DNA of 64,000 nt from Porphyra umbilicalis (Eukaryota > Rhodophyta > Bangiophyceae > Bangiales > Bangiaceae): positions 248,001 to 312,000 of the forward strand of contig KV918812.1 in the NCBI GenBank assembly GCA_002049455.2, read 5' to 3'. Numbering within the stretch: the first letter of the stretch is position 1; the number at the start of each line of letters is the position of its first letter. A program made the translations under genes and the position numbers. Positions 22,049-33,215 of this stretch are shown here, piece after piece. The notes beneath the pieces were generated by a model, which did no database searches, had not been told where the DNA came from, and saw only the letters and a program-made list of their open reading frames with translations.

Positions 22049-24289
22049 GGTGCGCCAATGCCGTTGACGGGCCCTGCCGGCGAGCGTCCTCGGGCGCCGG
22101 GAACGGGGGATGGAGGGAGAGGGGAGACACGCGTGGAAGGAGAAAAGCGCTGGGGCGCGATACGTACCCGATGGTTGTGTAGCCACCCCGCTAAATAGCT
22201 GGCGGGTGCCGGAGCGCGCTGCACCGGGGGAAGGTGGAGTTTACCGCCGCATGCCGGCTGCCACTGCGCCTACGTCGTCTTTGTCGTCGCACGAGCGCAC
22301 CGAGGGGCTGCCAGCGCATCGGTCGGGTCAACGTGTACCTCGTTGTGTGAACGCCTATGTGGGGCGGGCACAGCGTGTTCACTAGCCCCACACGTGTCCA
22401 CGCTGTCCTGTTTGAGCATCGTTGGGGAGCTCCACAGCGGAGGTGAGGTGGTACAGAAATACACGAGGGTGGACCTCATCCATGCGGCGGACCATTCTAT
22501 CAACTTCTGTGGAACGACCGAAACTAAATACAATATAGATATCTTACCGATTTTGGCGGATCCTGTCGCTGTCCAGAGGGTGGGTAATGGACAGTGTGAA
22601 ACTGTGTCTCAGCCATCGATTCAGCCGGATAAAGTTGATTGACCAATGGCCAGTAGACATAAACCACGTCCGCCAAAACAAGAAAGGCAGCTATATTTAA
22701 TATTTTTGTTCTGTCATACTGTTTGTCGGCATATGACTTCCGAAGAAGCTGGCCCCCAAGCTGATCAAGTTCACAATGGAAGCGCCGTAAAGTCCCGCAC
22801 CCACGACGTCCGGCCCGCGCCCGCCATGCCGCATGCGCTTCATCAGCGGTCCCTGGTGGGAGGCACGTGAGTGCTCCGCCGCGACGCGAGCTACTTGCTG
22901 TCGCACCCAGAGGCGGGTGGCTCCGTCGGCGGCGTCACCGCCGTCGCTACCACCACGAGTGACCACGGCGGCGCGCGACGCTGAACAATGGGCGGACGAT
23001 GTGTCGCCGTGCGTAAAAGGCCGCATGGCGGCTCCCACGTCTTGGCGACGCCGCGCCACGGGAGAGGGGTGCTATGCGGCGTCGCGCTTCTGCCTCTTTG
23101 TATCCCCTCCACGCCCGACGCTGGTGGGCTTGCAACGCGCGACGGCACCACCGTCGCGCACGGGCGGCGGCGGCAGCCGCCACCGCAGACCGACGGTCCT
23201 CCACCCCCGACGCTCCCCCTTTGGCGGTGGCGGCGGGGGGCGTCCACACGCTCGCCGCCGTCGGCACCACGCACAACCACTCGGCCGACTGCTGCAAGGC
23301 TGTCTCGCCGAGTCCGTCACGCCCCCCGCCCCCCCCCCTTTCCCAACTGACGTGCGCCCAGCGGGTGGATGCTCCACCACGCACACACCTTCATGGACGG
23401 CGCGCGTCGAGGGGAGACGCCGTCCGTTGGGACCCCCATGGTGGTGCTTGCGGGCGGCCTCGCGGCGACGGCGAGCAGTGCCAAAGGTTGGGTACACCGG
23501 GCGGGGGCGGCGCCCAACGCGGGGGCGCCCGACGCGGGGGCGCTCGAGCAGGTGCTCGCCTCACCCCGCGCGCCCGTTGTGTGGGAGCCCCACGCGCCGC
23601 GTGCGCGCGGATCGTGGGGGGGGGGACGCGCCCCGTGCAACGTGAGTGTGGCGGGCGCCACGCAGCTCCCGCTGCCGAGCCGACGGCCTCCGGCGGGGCG
23701 GGAGCGCCTGCCGCCGCGGGCCACCCAGTCGAGCGATCGGGTTCACGCCGCCGACGTCGGGGCCGCCGCCGCTAGATGGGGCCCCGTGGCGCGCGGCCCG
23801 TTGGCGCCGTGTGGCTGGAGGTGGAGGCGGCTGCCGCCCGCCGCGCCGTCATTGCGCCACGCGGAGCCGGCGTGCGGGGTGGCGACGCGGCGGGGCCGTT
23901 GGGGGTGGCGGCGGGTGCCGGCCGGCTGGCCGCCGGCGCGGGTGTCTGGGGCGGGGCGCCGAGGCGCGGGGTGGCCGACGGGCGGCTGGCGGCATGGGGG
24001 GGGGGGTCGGTTGTGTGCTCGTCTGGAAGGGGGGTAACGCAGCGCCCCGCGCGGACGAGCGGGAGACGAGAGGAACCGACGCTGCGCCGGCGGGTGGCCC
24101 GCCAGACAGCCGGCGAGCACGGAAGGAGAAAAACGGATCGCGCGCGGGAAGGCGTGGGCCACGGTTCCGGCGCCTCCAACAACAGCCGCCGCCCGGCGGA
24201 GGCCCGCGGCCTCTGCGGCGACAGCCCTGCGGCCCGCCCAACCCCCCAGCCCCCCGCCCCCCCCTCCCCGCGACGCACTACCCCCGCGC
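22049..24289. other. Intergenic region, no confident gene
   Basis: 22190-22830 is AT-richer and featureless. 22840-24289 is GC-rich with long frames on both strands that look like composition artefacts. On minus, 22697-22850 reads protein-like (VVGAGLYGASIVNLISLGAS) and could be a terminal exon of an unseen gene. Confidence 0.45.
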
Positions 24290-25360
24290 TCACTTGTTGA
24301 GGCCGAGCAGCTCCACGTCAAAGTAGAGCGTCTCGTTGGGCCCAATGACCCCCCCCGCCCCCCGGGCGCCATAGCCAAGCTCTGGGGGGATGACCAGCGC
24401 GCGCCGCCCGCCGACGCGCATGCCCGCCACGCCCTCGTCCCAACCCTTGATGACCTGCCCGCCGCCGAGGTTGAAGCGGAAGGGCTTGCCGCGGCTGCGG
24501 GACGAGTCAAACACCTTGCCGCCAGCGTCGGGGGCGGCGCCCGTCGAGCCTGTGTAATGCACCTGGGGGGGGGGGACGGGCGGTAGTCGACACGATGCGG
24601 CAGCGCGGCCGCCGGGAGGTCGACCGGGGGCACAGCCCCGGCGGGGCAGGGACGGTGGAAAAACGAATCGCAGCGTCAGCATCAGGTGAGGTGCCACAGG
24701 GGACGAGTGACGCCGCGCGTCGCCCCGCGTTGACAAAGAGCTCCCTACGCCAGGCCGCCGCCGCCGGCGCGCCCCCAAACGGGGACCGCCGGCCAGCAGA
24801 TGGCGCGGCGCCCCCCTCAACCCCCAAGCGCCTCATCGCGTACCTTGACGAGGATCTTGGGGATGGCTTCCTCGCCGTCGCCAACCTTGACTGGGGGTGG
24901 GCGTAGCGGCAGTGATAGCGGCAGACAAGAAGGGGGGGGGCGCCCGACGGGCCACCAACCGTTTGGTACAGAGCAAGCTTGGCGCGTCGCAGTCAGTGCC
25001 TGGCCCACACTACCGTCGCGCCGTCCACACACGACACTGCCCATGCGGCTGGAGTGCCCCCACCGGGCGCCACACACGTCCTCCGCCAGTGCGCCACGCA
25101 CCGTCCTTGTACTTGAGGCCCGTGGCGGTCGTCACCCACTCGCCGGCTGCCTCGGCGGCCGCCGCCGGGCTGCCAGTAGAGGTGGCGGCGACGCTCACCG
25201 CTCCCGCCGCGAGTGCCGCCAGCACCGCCCGCCGGCCGACGGCGTCGCCCGCAGGCGCCGCCATCCGCACAGCCGGGCGGCTGGCCGACGCCGCCGCCGC
25301 CGCTGCGCGCTGGGGCGCCGCGCATGGCAGGGCCACCGTGCCAGGGACAAAAGCCGCCAT
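24290..25360 (-). CDS. FKBP-type peptidyl-prolyl isomerase, predicted thylakoid-lumen, three exons
   Basis: Cis-trans isomerisation of Xaa-Pro bonds. Proposed exons on minus: 25360-25102, 24890-24844 and 24562-24290 (192 residues). Introns are GT-AG (donors GTGCGT and GTACGC; acceptors CCCCCAG and CCCCAG). Exon 1 carries a plastid-transit-like Ala/Ser/Arg segment, then [19 protein letters not shown] ending in an Ala-rich cleavage region before EAAGEW: a twin-Arg (Tat) lumen signal as in plant lumenal FKBPs. Exon 2 supplies the short [15 protein letters not shown] strand. Exon 3 holds the core: [45 protein letters not shown], and the end VELLGLNK. The usual FKBP pocket residues (Tyr of HYTG, Asp of FDSS, Val-Ile, Trp of KGW, Tyr of LGYG) are all present, so catalysis is likely. 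Confidence 0.92.
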
Positions 25361-26462
25361 AGTAGTGGGGGAGGCTGAATGCGGGTCGCTCCTCAGCTGT
25401 ACGTTGCGTGGGGCGGAGCGGAGTGAAGCGGGGCGAGGCGGTGGAAGGTGCGGTGGGGACGAAGACTTCAGGTCGGGATGGATCACATCGGGAAGGTGGA
25501 GGCCTCGCATGGTAAACAGTCGAGCGGAGATATTGCTGATCCCCGAATTTTGTCCTGGGGGACAGAGACAGAGACTGACTGTGAATAACAGCACTCTACA
25601 GTGCATTCTCGTTATAACGTCCACGGATATAAGAGCCTTATGCGAAACACAACCGAAGTTGGCCTAGATCACATGCGCGCCCGGAATCAAATTGAGGCGC
25701 CAGATGGTTTTCAAAACCCATGGCTTCTGGAGATCGTCCGGTCAATTGACGAGGCGCTGACGTGAGAATCTGCCAGTGTGTGGCAGTCCGTCGCCAGCCG
25801 TTGTCCCTACCGGCGTCTCGCGCCACAGCGACGTACCGCCGTCCGCTTCCACTGGCCACACACGGTGGCGTGATAGCCGTACCCTCACCGTGGTCCGCCG
25901 ACATGAATGTGTCGTCTTCCCCCTCGACTGATTCTGCAGGAGACGCTGCGCCGACAACAGATGTCCGACTCGGTATGTTTGTGGCCTGTCCGATGATCTT
26001 CACACGAGAAATGTCTGTGCATGCTGAGATCTGCTCCCATGAGCGTGCTTCTGACTGCAAGGAGCAGCCCTGACCAACTCCTTCGCGTGTGCCAGTGCCC
26101 ATTTGGTTGCCTGTATCTGGGTGGTCCGGTACTGCACTTCCTCTGTCGCGCATCGCGTGACACAGGTGGAGGTGGTGATGGTGCGCAGGACGCACGAGAT
26201 ATCAGCATGACGGAGGGAGCAGCTGGTGGACCGGGCTCGCACGCTCCAAGCTCTCCAGGTATGCCTCGGCAACTGCCGGCGAGCAGAGATGGTTTTGGAA
26301 TGGCAAAGAATGTGTGTGTTATGTCCACAGCGGCTTGATGCGGGGCATGTCTAACCTAGGAGCTCTGGTTCCCTGTCTGCTTTCTCTCTCCCCGTGGCAC
26401 GATTCATTGGCACCAAACCTACTGATGACACTGCCTGTGCGTTTGGTCACGTTTTTTCATCA

Positions 26463-28345
26463 GGCGGGCCGAGCGCTCCAGACGCGGCCGCGAGCGCCGG
26501 GACGCGAGACGCCCCGTCCCCACGAACCCGGAAGATCATCTCCTTGGCGACCAAGGCGTTGATTTGTCACGACCTCACGGCACCTGGTGCGCACCTTCCG
26601 GCGGTGGCAGCCAAATGGGTCGTCAGCGTCAAGACCTGCCGGACCATTTGGAAGAGCAGGGCTGCTCTACTTCGTGCCATCGAGGGCAACAAGCACATGG
26701 CGGGACGGGCACGGCTGACGCCGGGGCGGTTCCCCGCCCTGGACGCGGCCTTGAGCTCCTATGCAACCCGCCTACGAGAGCTGCGTCTACCGCTGACGTT
26801 TGGTATCCTGAAAAGGCGTGCCAAAGAGCTAGCTGGCAGCATGGGCGCGACACATTTCGCTGGCAGCACCGGGTGGGTGACGCGGTGGTTGGACCGCAGC
26901 GGGTTTGCGGGTTTTGTGCGTCTTCACGAGGAGGCTGGGTCGGTGGACGAGGAGGCGGTGGCTGCAGAAATGGAGCGGGTGCGAGCGCAGCTGTCGGCAT
27001 TTCATCCACGCAACGTGTACAACGAGGACGAATCTGGATTCATGTACCAGTGCCTGCCTATGGCACCTACTTGTCACCTCAAGAGTCCCGCAGAGCGACG
27101 CGCGGAGCCAAGGGTATGAAGAATAAGGAGCGGATAACGTTTGCTGTTTGCTGTAACGATACGGGCTGCCACATCCTTCCCCCATTTTTTATTGGTAAGT
27201 CGGCGGTCCCCGTGTGCTTTGCCGACGCTACTCCTGAGGAGCGCAGCCTTTACAAGGCCCAGTCCAATGCGTGAATGGTCAGCTTTCTGTTTGAGCACTG
27301 GCTTACACTGGTCTGGTACCCGGCGATAACCGCCAGGTCCAGCGGGCCCTGGGTCCTGCTGCTAGACAATTGCAGCGCCCACGGGAAGCTTGTGCGCCTG
27401 GCGGGTGTTACGTTTGTGTTCTTACCTGCGGGGGTGACGTCGCTGCACCAACCATTGGACAGGGGTTTCATTTGTTCCAATAAGCGGCATGCACGGACGG
27501 AGATGCTGCAGCAGACGATGGCAGCGGTACCTCATCGACGAGCCCGGCTGCAAGAGGCCGCCAATCGCAAGCGCGGTGCGAGCGGGTTGGCCTATGGCAA
27601 GCTTCCTCATGTGCTGGACGCGATAAGACTGATCAACTCGGCGGTTGGGCGCGTCACCAAGGTACAGGCGTCTCGGTATTGGCTGAGCGCCGAAGTGCTT
27701 TCACTGGCGCAGTCTGCGTTTGTGCGAGCCGAGGTTGGCTTGCCCGAGGGCGAATCGGGTGATTCTGGCGTTGCCCCGCCTTCAGGGGATGATCCCTGGC
27801 TGTGCGACGCCGTCCTGATTCCTTTGGCGCCCGCGCCGGGAAATGAGAGGCTTGCCATGCACGAAGGCGGTGGCCTTGCGCCGACGAGCGCGGTGGCCAC
27901 CACAGAGCTCACCACTGACGGCGTTTACAGCGCGGGCGGGGCGGCATCAGCGCTGCATCGGGCTGGGGCGGCGGGCACCGCGACTGTGCCCATGGCAGTG
28001 GTCGCGCTAGATGACCCCGCGGCTGATACAACAGTCGACGATACGCCAGGCGGGGCGTCGGCGGACATGGCGGCTCTGCTGAGCGACATCCCCGGGGCGC
28101 CGTTGGATGCTGAACCGTCGGGCGGTGGCGACGATGACGCGCCGGGTGCAGAGGACATCTTGGTAGGGGGGGATGACGATTTTATTGTGTCGGCTGGACG
28201 TCCCCCGACTTTGGCCGCCCGGGTGGACTGTGAAGGGCGAGTGCATAGTTGGTTGGCGCAAGTGCGAGATGGGGAGCGCAACTCAACTGAGACGGCGGCA
28301 CTTTCCGAGACCGAGTACTACTTTGCTGTGAACGAGCTGCTGTAG
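26463..28345 (+). pseudogene. Pogo-like DDE transposase of element 1, broken
   Basis: Begins after a probable splice acceptor (TTTTTTCATCAG, ending 26462). An N-terminal helix-turn-helix region (TRKIISLATKALICHDL) is followed by a CENP-B-type DNA-binding domain (FGILKRRAKELAG, GSTGWVTRWLDRSGF). The DDE-1 core shows the first Asp in YNEDESGFMY, the second in LLLDNCSAHG and the third in HQPLDRGFI. Two lesions: a one-base frame change near 27058, just after the first Asp, and a TGA at 27272-27274. The C-terminus runs on to 28345 with an Asp-rich tail and is otherwise intact. Confidence 0.85.
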
Positions 28346-30299
28346 GATTTCCTCTATTCGCCTGTTTTCTCGCTGTCTCTTCCATTGATGCTTCTGGTCT
28401 GTGAAATCGAAGTAGCTTGGTCACTTTTTGTGGTCCCATCGACGTGTTTCTTAGTAGCACAAGTCTCTGGCTTCCTCGCGCTCGGCACTTTCATAAGGAC
28501 GCCCTTACGTTGAACGACCTCCTCCATTGTGGTGTGAGCAGCAACGGGTATCCAAATGCACATGGAACGGCTTTTCATCACGGCCCACCTACCCGGACAA
28601 GCCACTCACGCATTCACCGTCCCAGTCCACCCACCGGCACATGCGAGCTACATATGTGCACCGGCCCGCCCACTGCCACATGCACCCGCCCGCGCGCACC
28701 GGCAGACTCGCCCACTCGGCAGCTGGTCGCCTGTTCATTGCATCCACAAGAAACGCGGAGCATCTTGTTGTGTGATGTGGTACAATGTACGCCAACAGAC
28801 CCGCAGTCCGAGGAACCAGACACATAGCCGCCAACGGAGCGGCACAAAGAGAAGTCCGACGTCAGCGATGAGAGGACACTCTAGAGATAGAAACCAGTCT
28901 CGCTGCGCCACGGCTGGTGACGGAGTTCAAAGCCAATGTGCCGCACAGCGCTGGAAAAAGATAGTAGACACGAATACAAGCACAAACAGGGGACTCTGTC
29001 TTCCTAGTGAGGGGACCAACGGGAAGTAGAGCAGAAAGGCCGGCACTACACAGAGGTTCAACACACAACCCACGGACGATAGTGTGGAAGAGAGCGTACT
29101 CGGAAGTAGAAGCAGATTTATCAATAGGAAAGCGGCATGGGGACCAGTGTTGAATTGCTGGGGGGGAGAGAGATACACAACAAGAGAGGTAGCGGCAGTA
29201 TCGAAGATGCGCACGCAAGCAGGATACGCAACACGGCAAATGAACCGCGGCACAAACCAGCGATGCACTAATACGAGAGACAAAGTAACTGAGTCAGTCT
29301 AGAGCGGCCGCAACGCTAGTTGGTCACCGCCGGTGCTGTGCCACGAACCCACAACCGAGAGGAGGGATAACTAGACGGGGGGCTCGTGTGGAAAAGCAGC
29401 AGTCCTTGAAAAAGGAGAACCTCGAGGACAAGCAACACTCAGAAAGACAGAACTTCGACCATTGGAAAGCGGCCGAACCGTACCGGGACGAAGATCCAAG
29501 CGGCAGCAGGTGAGGCGCGACGACAGGCACGAGCAGGGCCAGTGGATCGAGTATGGGGAACCTCCGCAACAACTCGATTGCAAGCCGCAAAAGATGTACG
29601 AACGGCCACAGTAAGGCAACAATGGGGGAGACGACGCGTTCCGAGCACGGCACAGCGCAATACACATGCGTGGCGGCGGCGGTGTGGGGGCGGGGGGGGG
29701 GGGCTGAAAGCACAAAATGAAGCCGGTCGGCGTCGGGCCGGGCATGGCTCGTGCCAAGAAACGCACCCGATCTTGTCCGCGTCCGTACTGGTGCGTGATC
29801 AGGCGGCTGCGTGCGCGGTGACCGGACGTCCACACCCCAAGCCCAGTGTGGTGGAAACCGGTGTCTTACAGACAGACACGCGTCCCGTCGGAAACCCCTC
29901 GCTGTGGCAACGTGCTGGGGGGGTGGGCGTCTCGGATAACTGGAGGAATCGGGCGTGGTCTGGCGCGGAGCGCCTCTGACAGTTCCCAATTTGGTGGTGC
30001 GGGGCCAGGCGGTGGGGGACGGTTCGGCTCCAGATTAGGCAATGTGAGGACGGGATGAGCCGGCGCGTGACGGTCGCGGCACTCTGACGGTGAATGGGGT
30101 GCCGGGGCAGTGGCGAGCGATGCGAGACCGTCATCTTCCATCGTGAAAACGTCCTTCACTGTCCAATCGCACGCGACCAGACTAAAAGGTAACTTTGAAA
30201 GCCGAGCCGCCGCAGCATAGTTCGAAGACTTCAAATCTCTTCAGCGAATCGGACACAAGCGACTTTAAACTTCAATCCGGCATATTCATGTGAACCAGG
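28346..30299. other. 3' non-coding part of pogo element 1
   Basis: About 1.95 kb between transposase stop and right terminal repeat. No frame gives a recognisable protein on either strand; it may contain smaller unrecognised insertions. Confidence 0.5.
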
Positions 30300-30552
30300 G
30301 TGGACGTTATAACGAGAATGCACTGTATTGGTCTAAAACGACAGTAACAAGGGATCGAAGCCAATAGAAAGCCCGCATTCGGTGCCAGGACCTTGCATCC
30401 AGCAGAACTCACTGTTTGTTGCCGCTTGATCCGATTTTCTTGGCACGGAGCAAGCTGCCCACTCGAGATCTTGAGATTTTCTACCGTCGCTTGCCAGAAG
30501 TGCAGAAAAAAAGAGGAGCTGATGTTGATTTCCAGGCTGGATGGGCACATGT

Positions 30553-30683
30553 ATTGTGCTTCTCACGGTAACTGGACCTCGGTGCATCAGCTTCCGTTGC
30601 AAAATCACTGTTTCATTGGCTCAGGGGGCGGTTCATGATGCTGAAGCGAATGTTGCGGATCCAGTTTTTGTGAGAAGCACAAT
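30553..30683. mobile_element. Short inverted-repeat element (MITE-like), 131 bp
   Basis: 23-base arms at 30553-30575 and 30661-30683 (ATTGTGCTTCTCAC on the left, GTGAGAAGCACAAT on the right) pair with three mismatches around an 85-base loop. No coding capacity. Confidence 0.55.
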
Positions 30684-30792
30684 AAGCAATCAGAAGCACC
30701 AAGTCAGTCCCAGGAGCGCATCTGATTGGTGGAGAGAGTCGGTCCGCAAGTCAGTCTCTGCCCACCAGGACAAAATTCGGAGATCAGCAATG

Positions 30793-31033
30793 CAGTCTTT
30801 CTCCATTCTTGTCGCTTCCGTTCTTGTGCAGGGGGGGATAGCAACGAACGCGGTCGACCGGCCTCTACGGTACAATCTACGGCGATCGTGGCTCCCGATC
30901 ATCGTCTTCTGCACGAAAAATGTGGCCTACTTTCTGGTCGTACGATCGCCGTAGAGGGTGGACAGCATTGGAGAAAGACTGTACTGTATCCCCCCTGAAC
31001 AAGGACGGCAGCGACAAAAATGGAGAAAGACTG
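30793..31033. mobile_element. 241-bp MITE sharing its ends with pogo element 2
   Basis: Starts CAGTCTTTCTCCATTCTTGT and ends in the inverted complement; arms pair over roughly 45 bases with a few mismatches, including a GGGGGGATA block. TA follows the right end (31034-31035). A second copy of the terminal motif lies inside at about 30968-30981. The first 15 bases equal the ends of the element at 32861-36849, so it is probably a non-autonomous relative. Confidence 0.75.
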
Positions 31034-31038
31034 TACTC

Positions 31039-32796
31039 ACCCCACAGAGGTGGCAGCAGGGTTGTAAGATTTTGACGAAAACATCATTGATGGATTCTTT
31101 TCCTAAAAAGCACGAACAATTACCGCTCATGGTTTCAGAAAACATCAGCCCGATTTCGGGTAATTATTTTTTAAGGACGACCTGACTCATGTCTCGTCTA
31201 ACAGCCTGTTAGTTCTCCTTCGGTACGTCTCTCGCGCCCCTCCGCACTACGTCTTTGAGGATGCGCCGCCGCTTCCACCTCGCGACACGTGCTCGCCGTC
31301 ATTGAAGCGGCAGGGGGGACAGTTCGCGCGGCGGCCGCCGCCGGCGGACGAGGGGTGGGTCGGAGGGGGGGGGAGCGGGGGGGTGGTTATGTGCCGACCG
31401 CGACCGCCACACGACCACCCTCACCCGGGTGGAGGTGTGTGAGGCGTTGTCCTCGGGAATGCCGGGGGGAGGAGAAATGGCGACCAGCTTGCGATGAGAT
31501 GGCACGCATGTGGGCGGGACGGCGGCGGCGCCGACCGCCGAACCGCCCCACGCCATCACGACGGCGATAGCGGCGGCCGCCGCCACGCGGCTTGCGGCCG
31601 GGCAGCAGTGGAGTATGGCATATAGCAGCACTCCTCCCATCTGCAGATAGCAGTGCTCCTCCCACCTGCACGGCGGTGGTCGGGTGCTCACATGCCGGTG
31701 GTGCAGCAGAGGCATTGAGCAGGCGAGCTGCGCAGGCAAAGACCAACTGAGGCCCGTTCGCAGACTCGCATAACGCTGGTTCGCCTAAACATAACGCCGC
31801 TTTGATTGGTCAATCACGGATTAGGCGTTATACAATGATATACAAGTCCGATTCTGCGCACATTTGGTCAACCGAATACATGAGGCAATCCGTGCTGTAG
31901 GCTTTTTGAGTGCACCCCGATTTTCGGGGCACTGGTGCATAATGCGCCCCTGAGCGCCCTTTGAGCGCTCAGTGTGCCCTGGGCGCCCCTCAAGCGCCCG
32001 TTGTAGCACCCATAAATGATCAGGTAGCCCCCTCTTGTTCTTACGTTTTGACTGTGTTTCGTGGAAACTAGCGACCGTCTGTGAATTTCTCCATGCATGT
32101 GAAGGAAGGACTGTTGACGGTCATCCACAAGCCCCAATGTGTCTGCGTGCCGCCCACAGCGACAGCTCCCAAGGACAAGCGAGAGAACAGCTGAATATGT
32201 TCCAGGTGGTGATGTAGACAACCAGACCGTCGGGCCATGAGGAAAAGAAACACACGCACACCATACACAGTCACGCCGCCCTTCTCACGTCTGCAGCCTT
32301 GGCCAAGTATATATCCGTGCCAAAGATGTCTTGCAGTCGTGGGAGGTGGTTGAGAAGGATGCCGCTGCTCTGGCGCCAAGACGAGGGCCATCGCTGCTGC
32401 CATGGCCACCTCGCGACGGGCCCTTCCCGCCGTACCGCTGGGGCAGCTGCAGCCAGGGCTGCTGCGCCCATAGAGGCTGCAGACAGAGTCATCGGGCACT
32501 CGGTTGACCACACAGTTAAAATCTTACGACAATTATTATTCAGAGCGCCCACCAAATCGCCCAGGAAACCGTGGGCGTTGGGCGCTCGAGCGCCCTCTGA
32601 GCGCCCATTGAGCGCCTAAAATGCGCCCAAAAGAGCACCCTGGGCGCACCCAACAACCCTGCTGTACTGGCGTCTGTTCGGGTGTCCGGTCGGACGATCC
32701 AACACCCGCCTTCGTCTGGCACGGACCTCACCGTGTCATCACCGCACCGACTACCACCCCAATCGTTGCTGTGCCACACTCCCATCTGTTTCAGCA
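31039..32796. other. Intergenic transposon-rich stretch with GCGCCC clusters
   Basis: No gene recognised. Holds a 25-base tandem pair at about 31621-31671 (ATAGCAG.GCTCCTCCCA) and two clusters of GCGCCC/GAGCGC motifs at about 31945-32002 and 32551-32650. Confidence 0.5.
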
Positions 32797-32860
32797 TGGC
32801 ATCTCGAGTCACTGTAAATGACCTCAAGGAGGAGCTGCGGCGCCGAGGCCTGCCGATTTA
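32797..32860 (+). pseudogene. SAP-like N-terminus of old retroelement ORF, cut by pogo element 2
   Basis: ATG at 32797 opens a frame with VNDLKEELRRRGLP, the first half of a SAP DNA-binding motif. It runs straight into the TA target site and left end of the second pogo element. Related sequence resumes at 36852 on the other side. I infer this is the gag start of the decayed copia-like element. Confidence 0.55.
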
Positions 32861-33131
32861 CAGTCTTTCTCCATTTCTGGGCACCCTTTCTGGCGATCGT
32901 CCGTCCCTCTGAAAAGCCCACATTGCAGCAGCAGGGTGGTTTAGTTGGCCTCAGATCAGCGGTCGCAAGCCATCAACCGGGGGATCAATCGACGAATGAC
33001 TCTCGGCGCTCTCTTTCGCAAGCCACCAGCATCCGATAGCGAACGCAACTAGTCCGCCCGATTGGGGACTTCGCGATGAATACCTCCCAGCTATTTGCAC
33101 TGCGACACGCCATCTTTGGTCCGTCCTGGGT

Positions 33132-33215
33132 ATGCCTTCGCCCTACGTCTTGATCGTACACCAAGTGAGAAGAGTGCCTTCGCCCAGCGTCTTAATCGTA
33201 CGCCAAGTCAGGTGC
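33132..33215. repeat. Tandem pair of about 42 bases in pogo element 2
   Basis: Two copies of GCCTTCGCCC..CGTCTT.ATCGTAC.CCAAGT in tandem with about five differences. Confidence 0.7.

Larger units (their letters stand above)
25599..30325 (+). mobile_element. Pogo/Tigger-like DNA transposon 1 (4.7 kb)
   Basis: Ends are perfect 26-base inverted repeats (25599-25624 and 30300-30325) beginning CAGTGCATTCTCGTTATAAC, flanked by TA on both sides (25597-25598 and 30326-30327). CAGT..., TA duplication and a CENP-B/DDE transposase are the hallmarks of the pogo branch of Tc1/mariner. The ends are undamaged but the transposase has a frameshift and a stop, so it could move only with help from another copy. 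Confidence 0.92.
25531..30790. repeat. Outer inverted-repeat pair around pogo element 1
   Basis: 25531-25582 and 30744-30790 are imperfect inverted copies sharing CCGAATTTTGTCCTGG and flanking CAGAGAC. They lie outside the pogo terminal repeats (17 bases to the left, about 420 to the right), so the pogo element seems to have landed inside an older inverted-repeat element. Confidence 0.6.

Noticed and set aside
22697-23059. Minus frame with GLYGASIVNLISLGASFFGS
   Set aside because: One natural-looking stretch but no matching upstream exon or family; kept only as a note in the intergenic entry.
18840-23290. RCC1-like VAAGGVHTLAAVG in plus frames at about 23220 and 18850
   Set aside because: Single short matches in GC-rich frames; no second RCC1 blade nearby.
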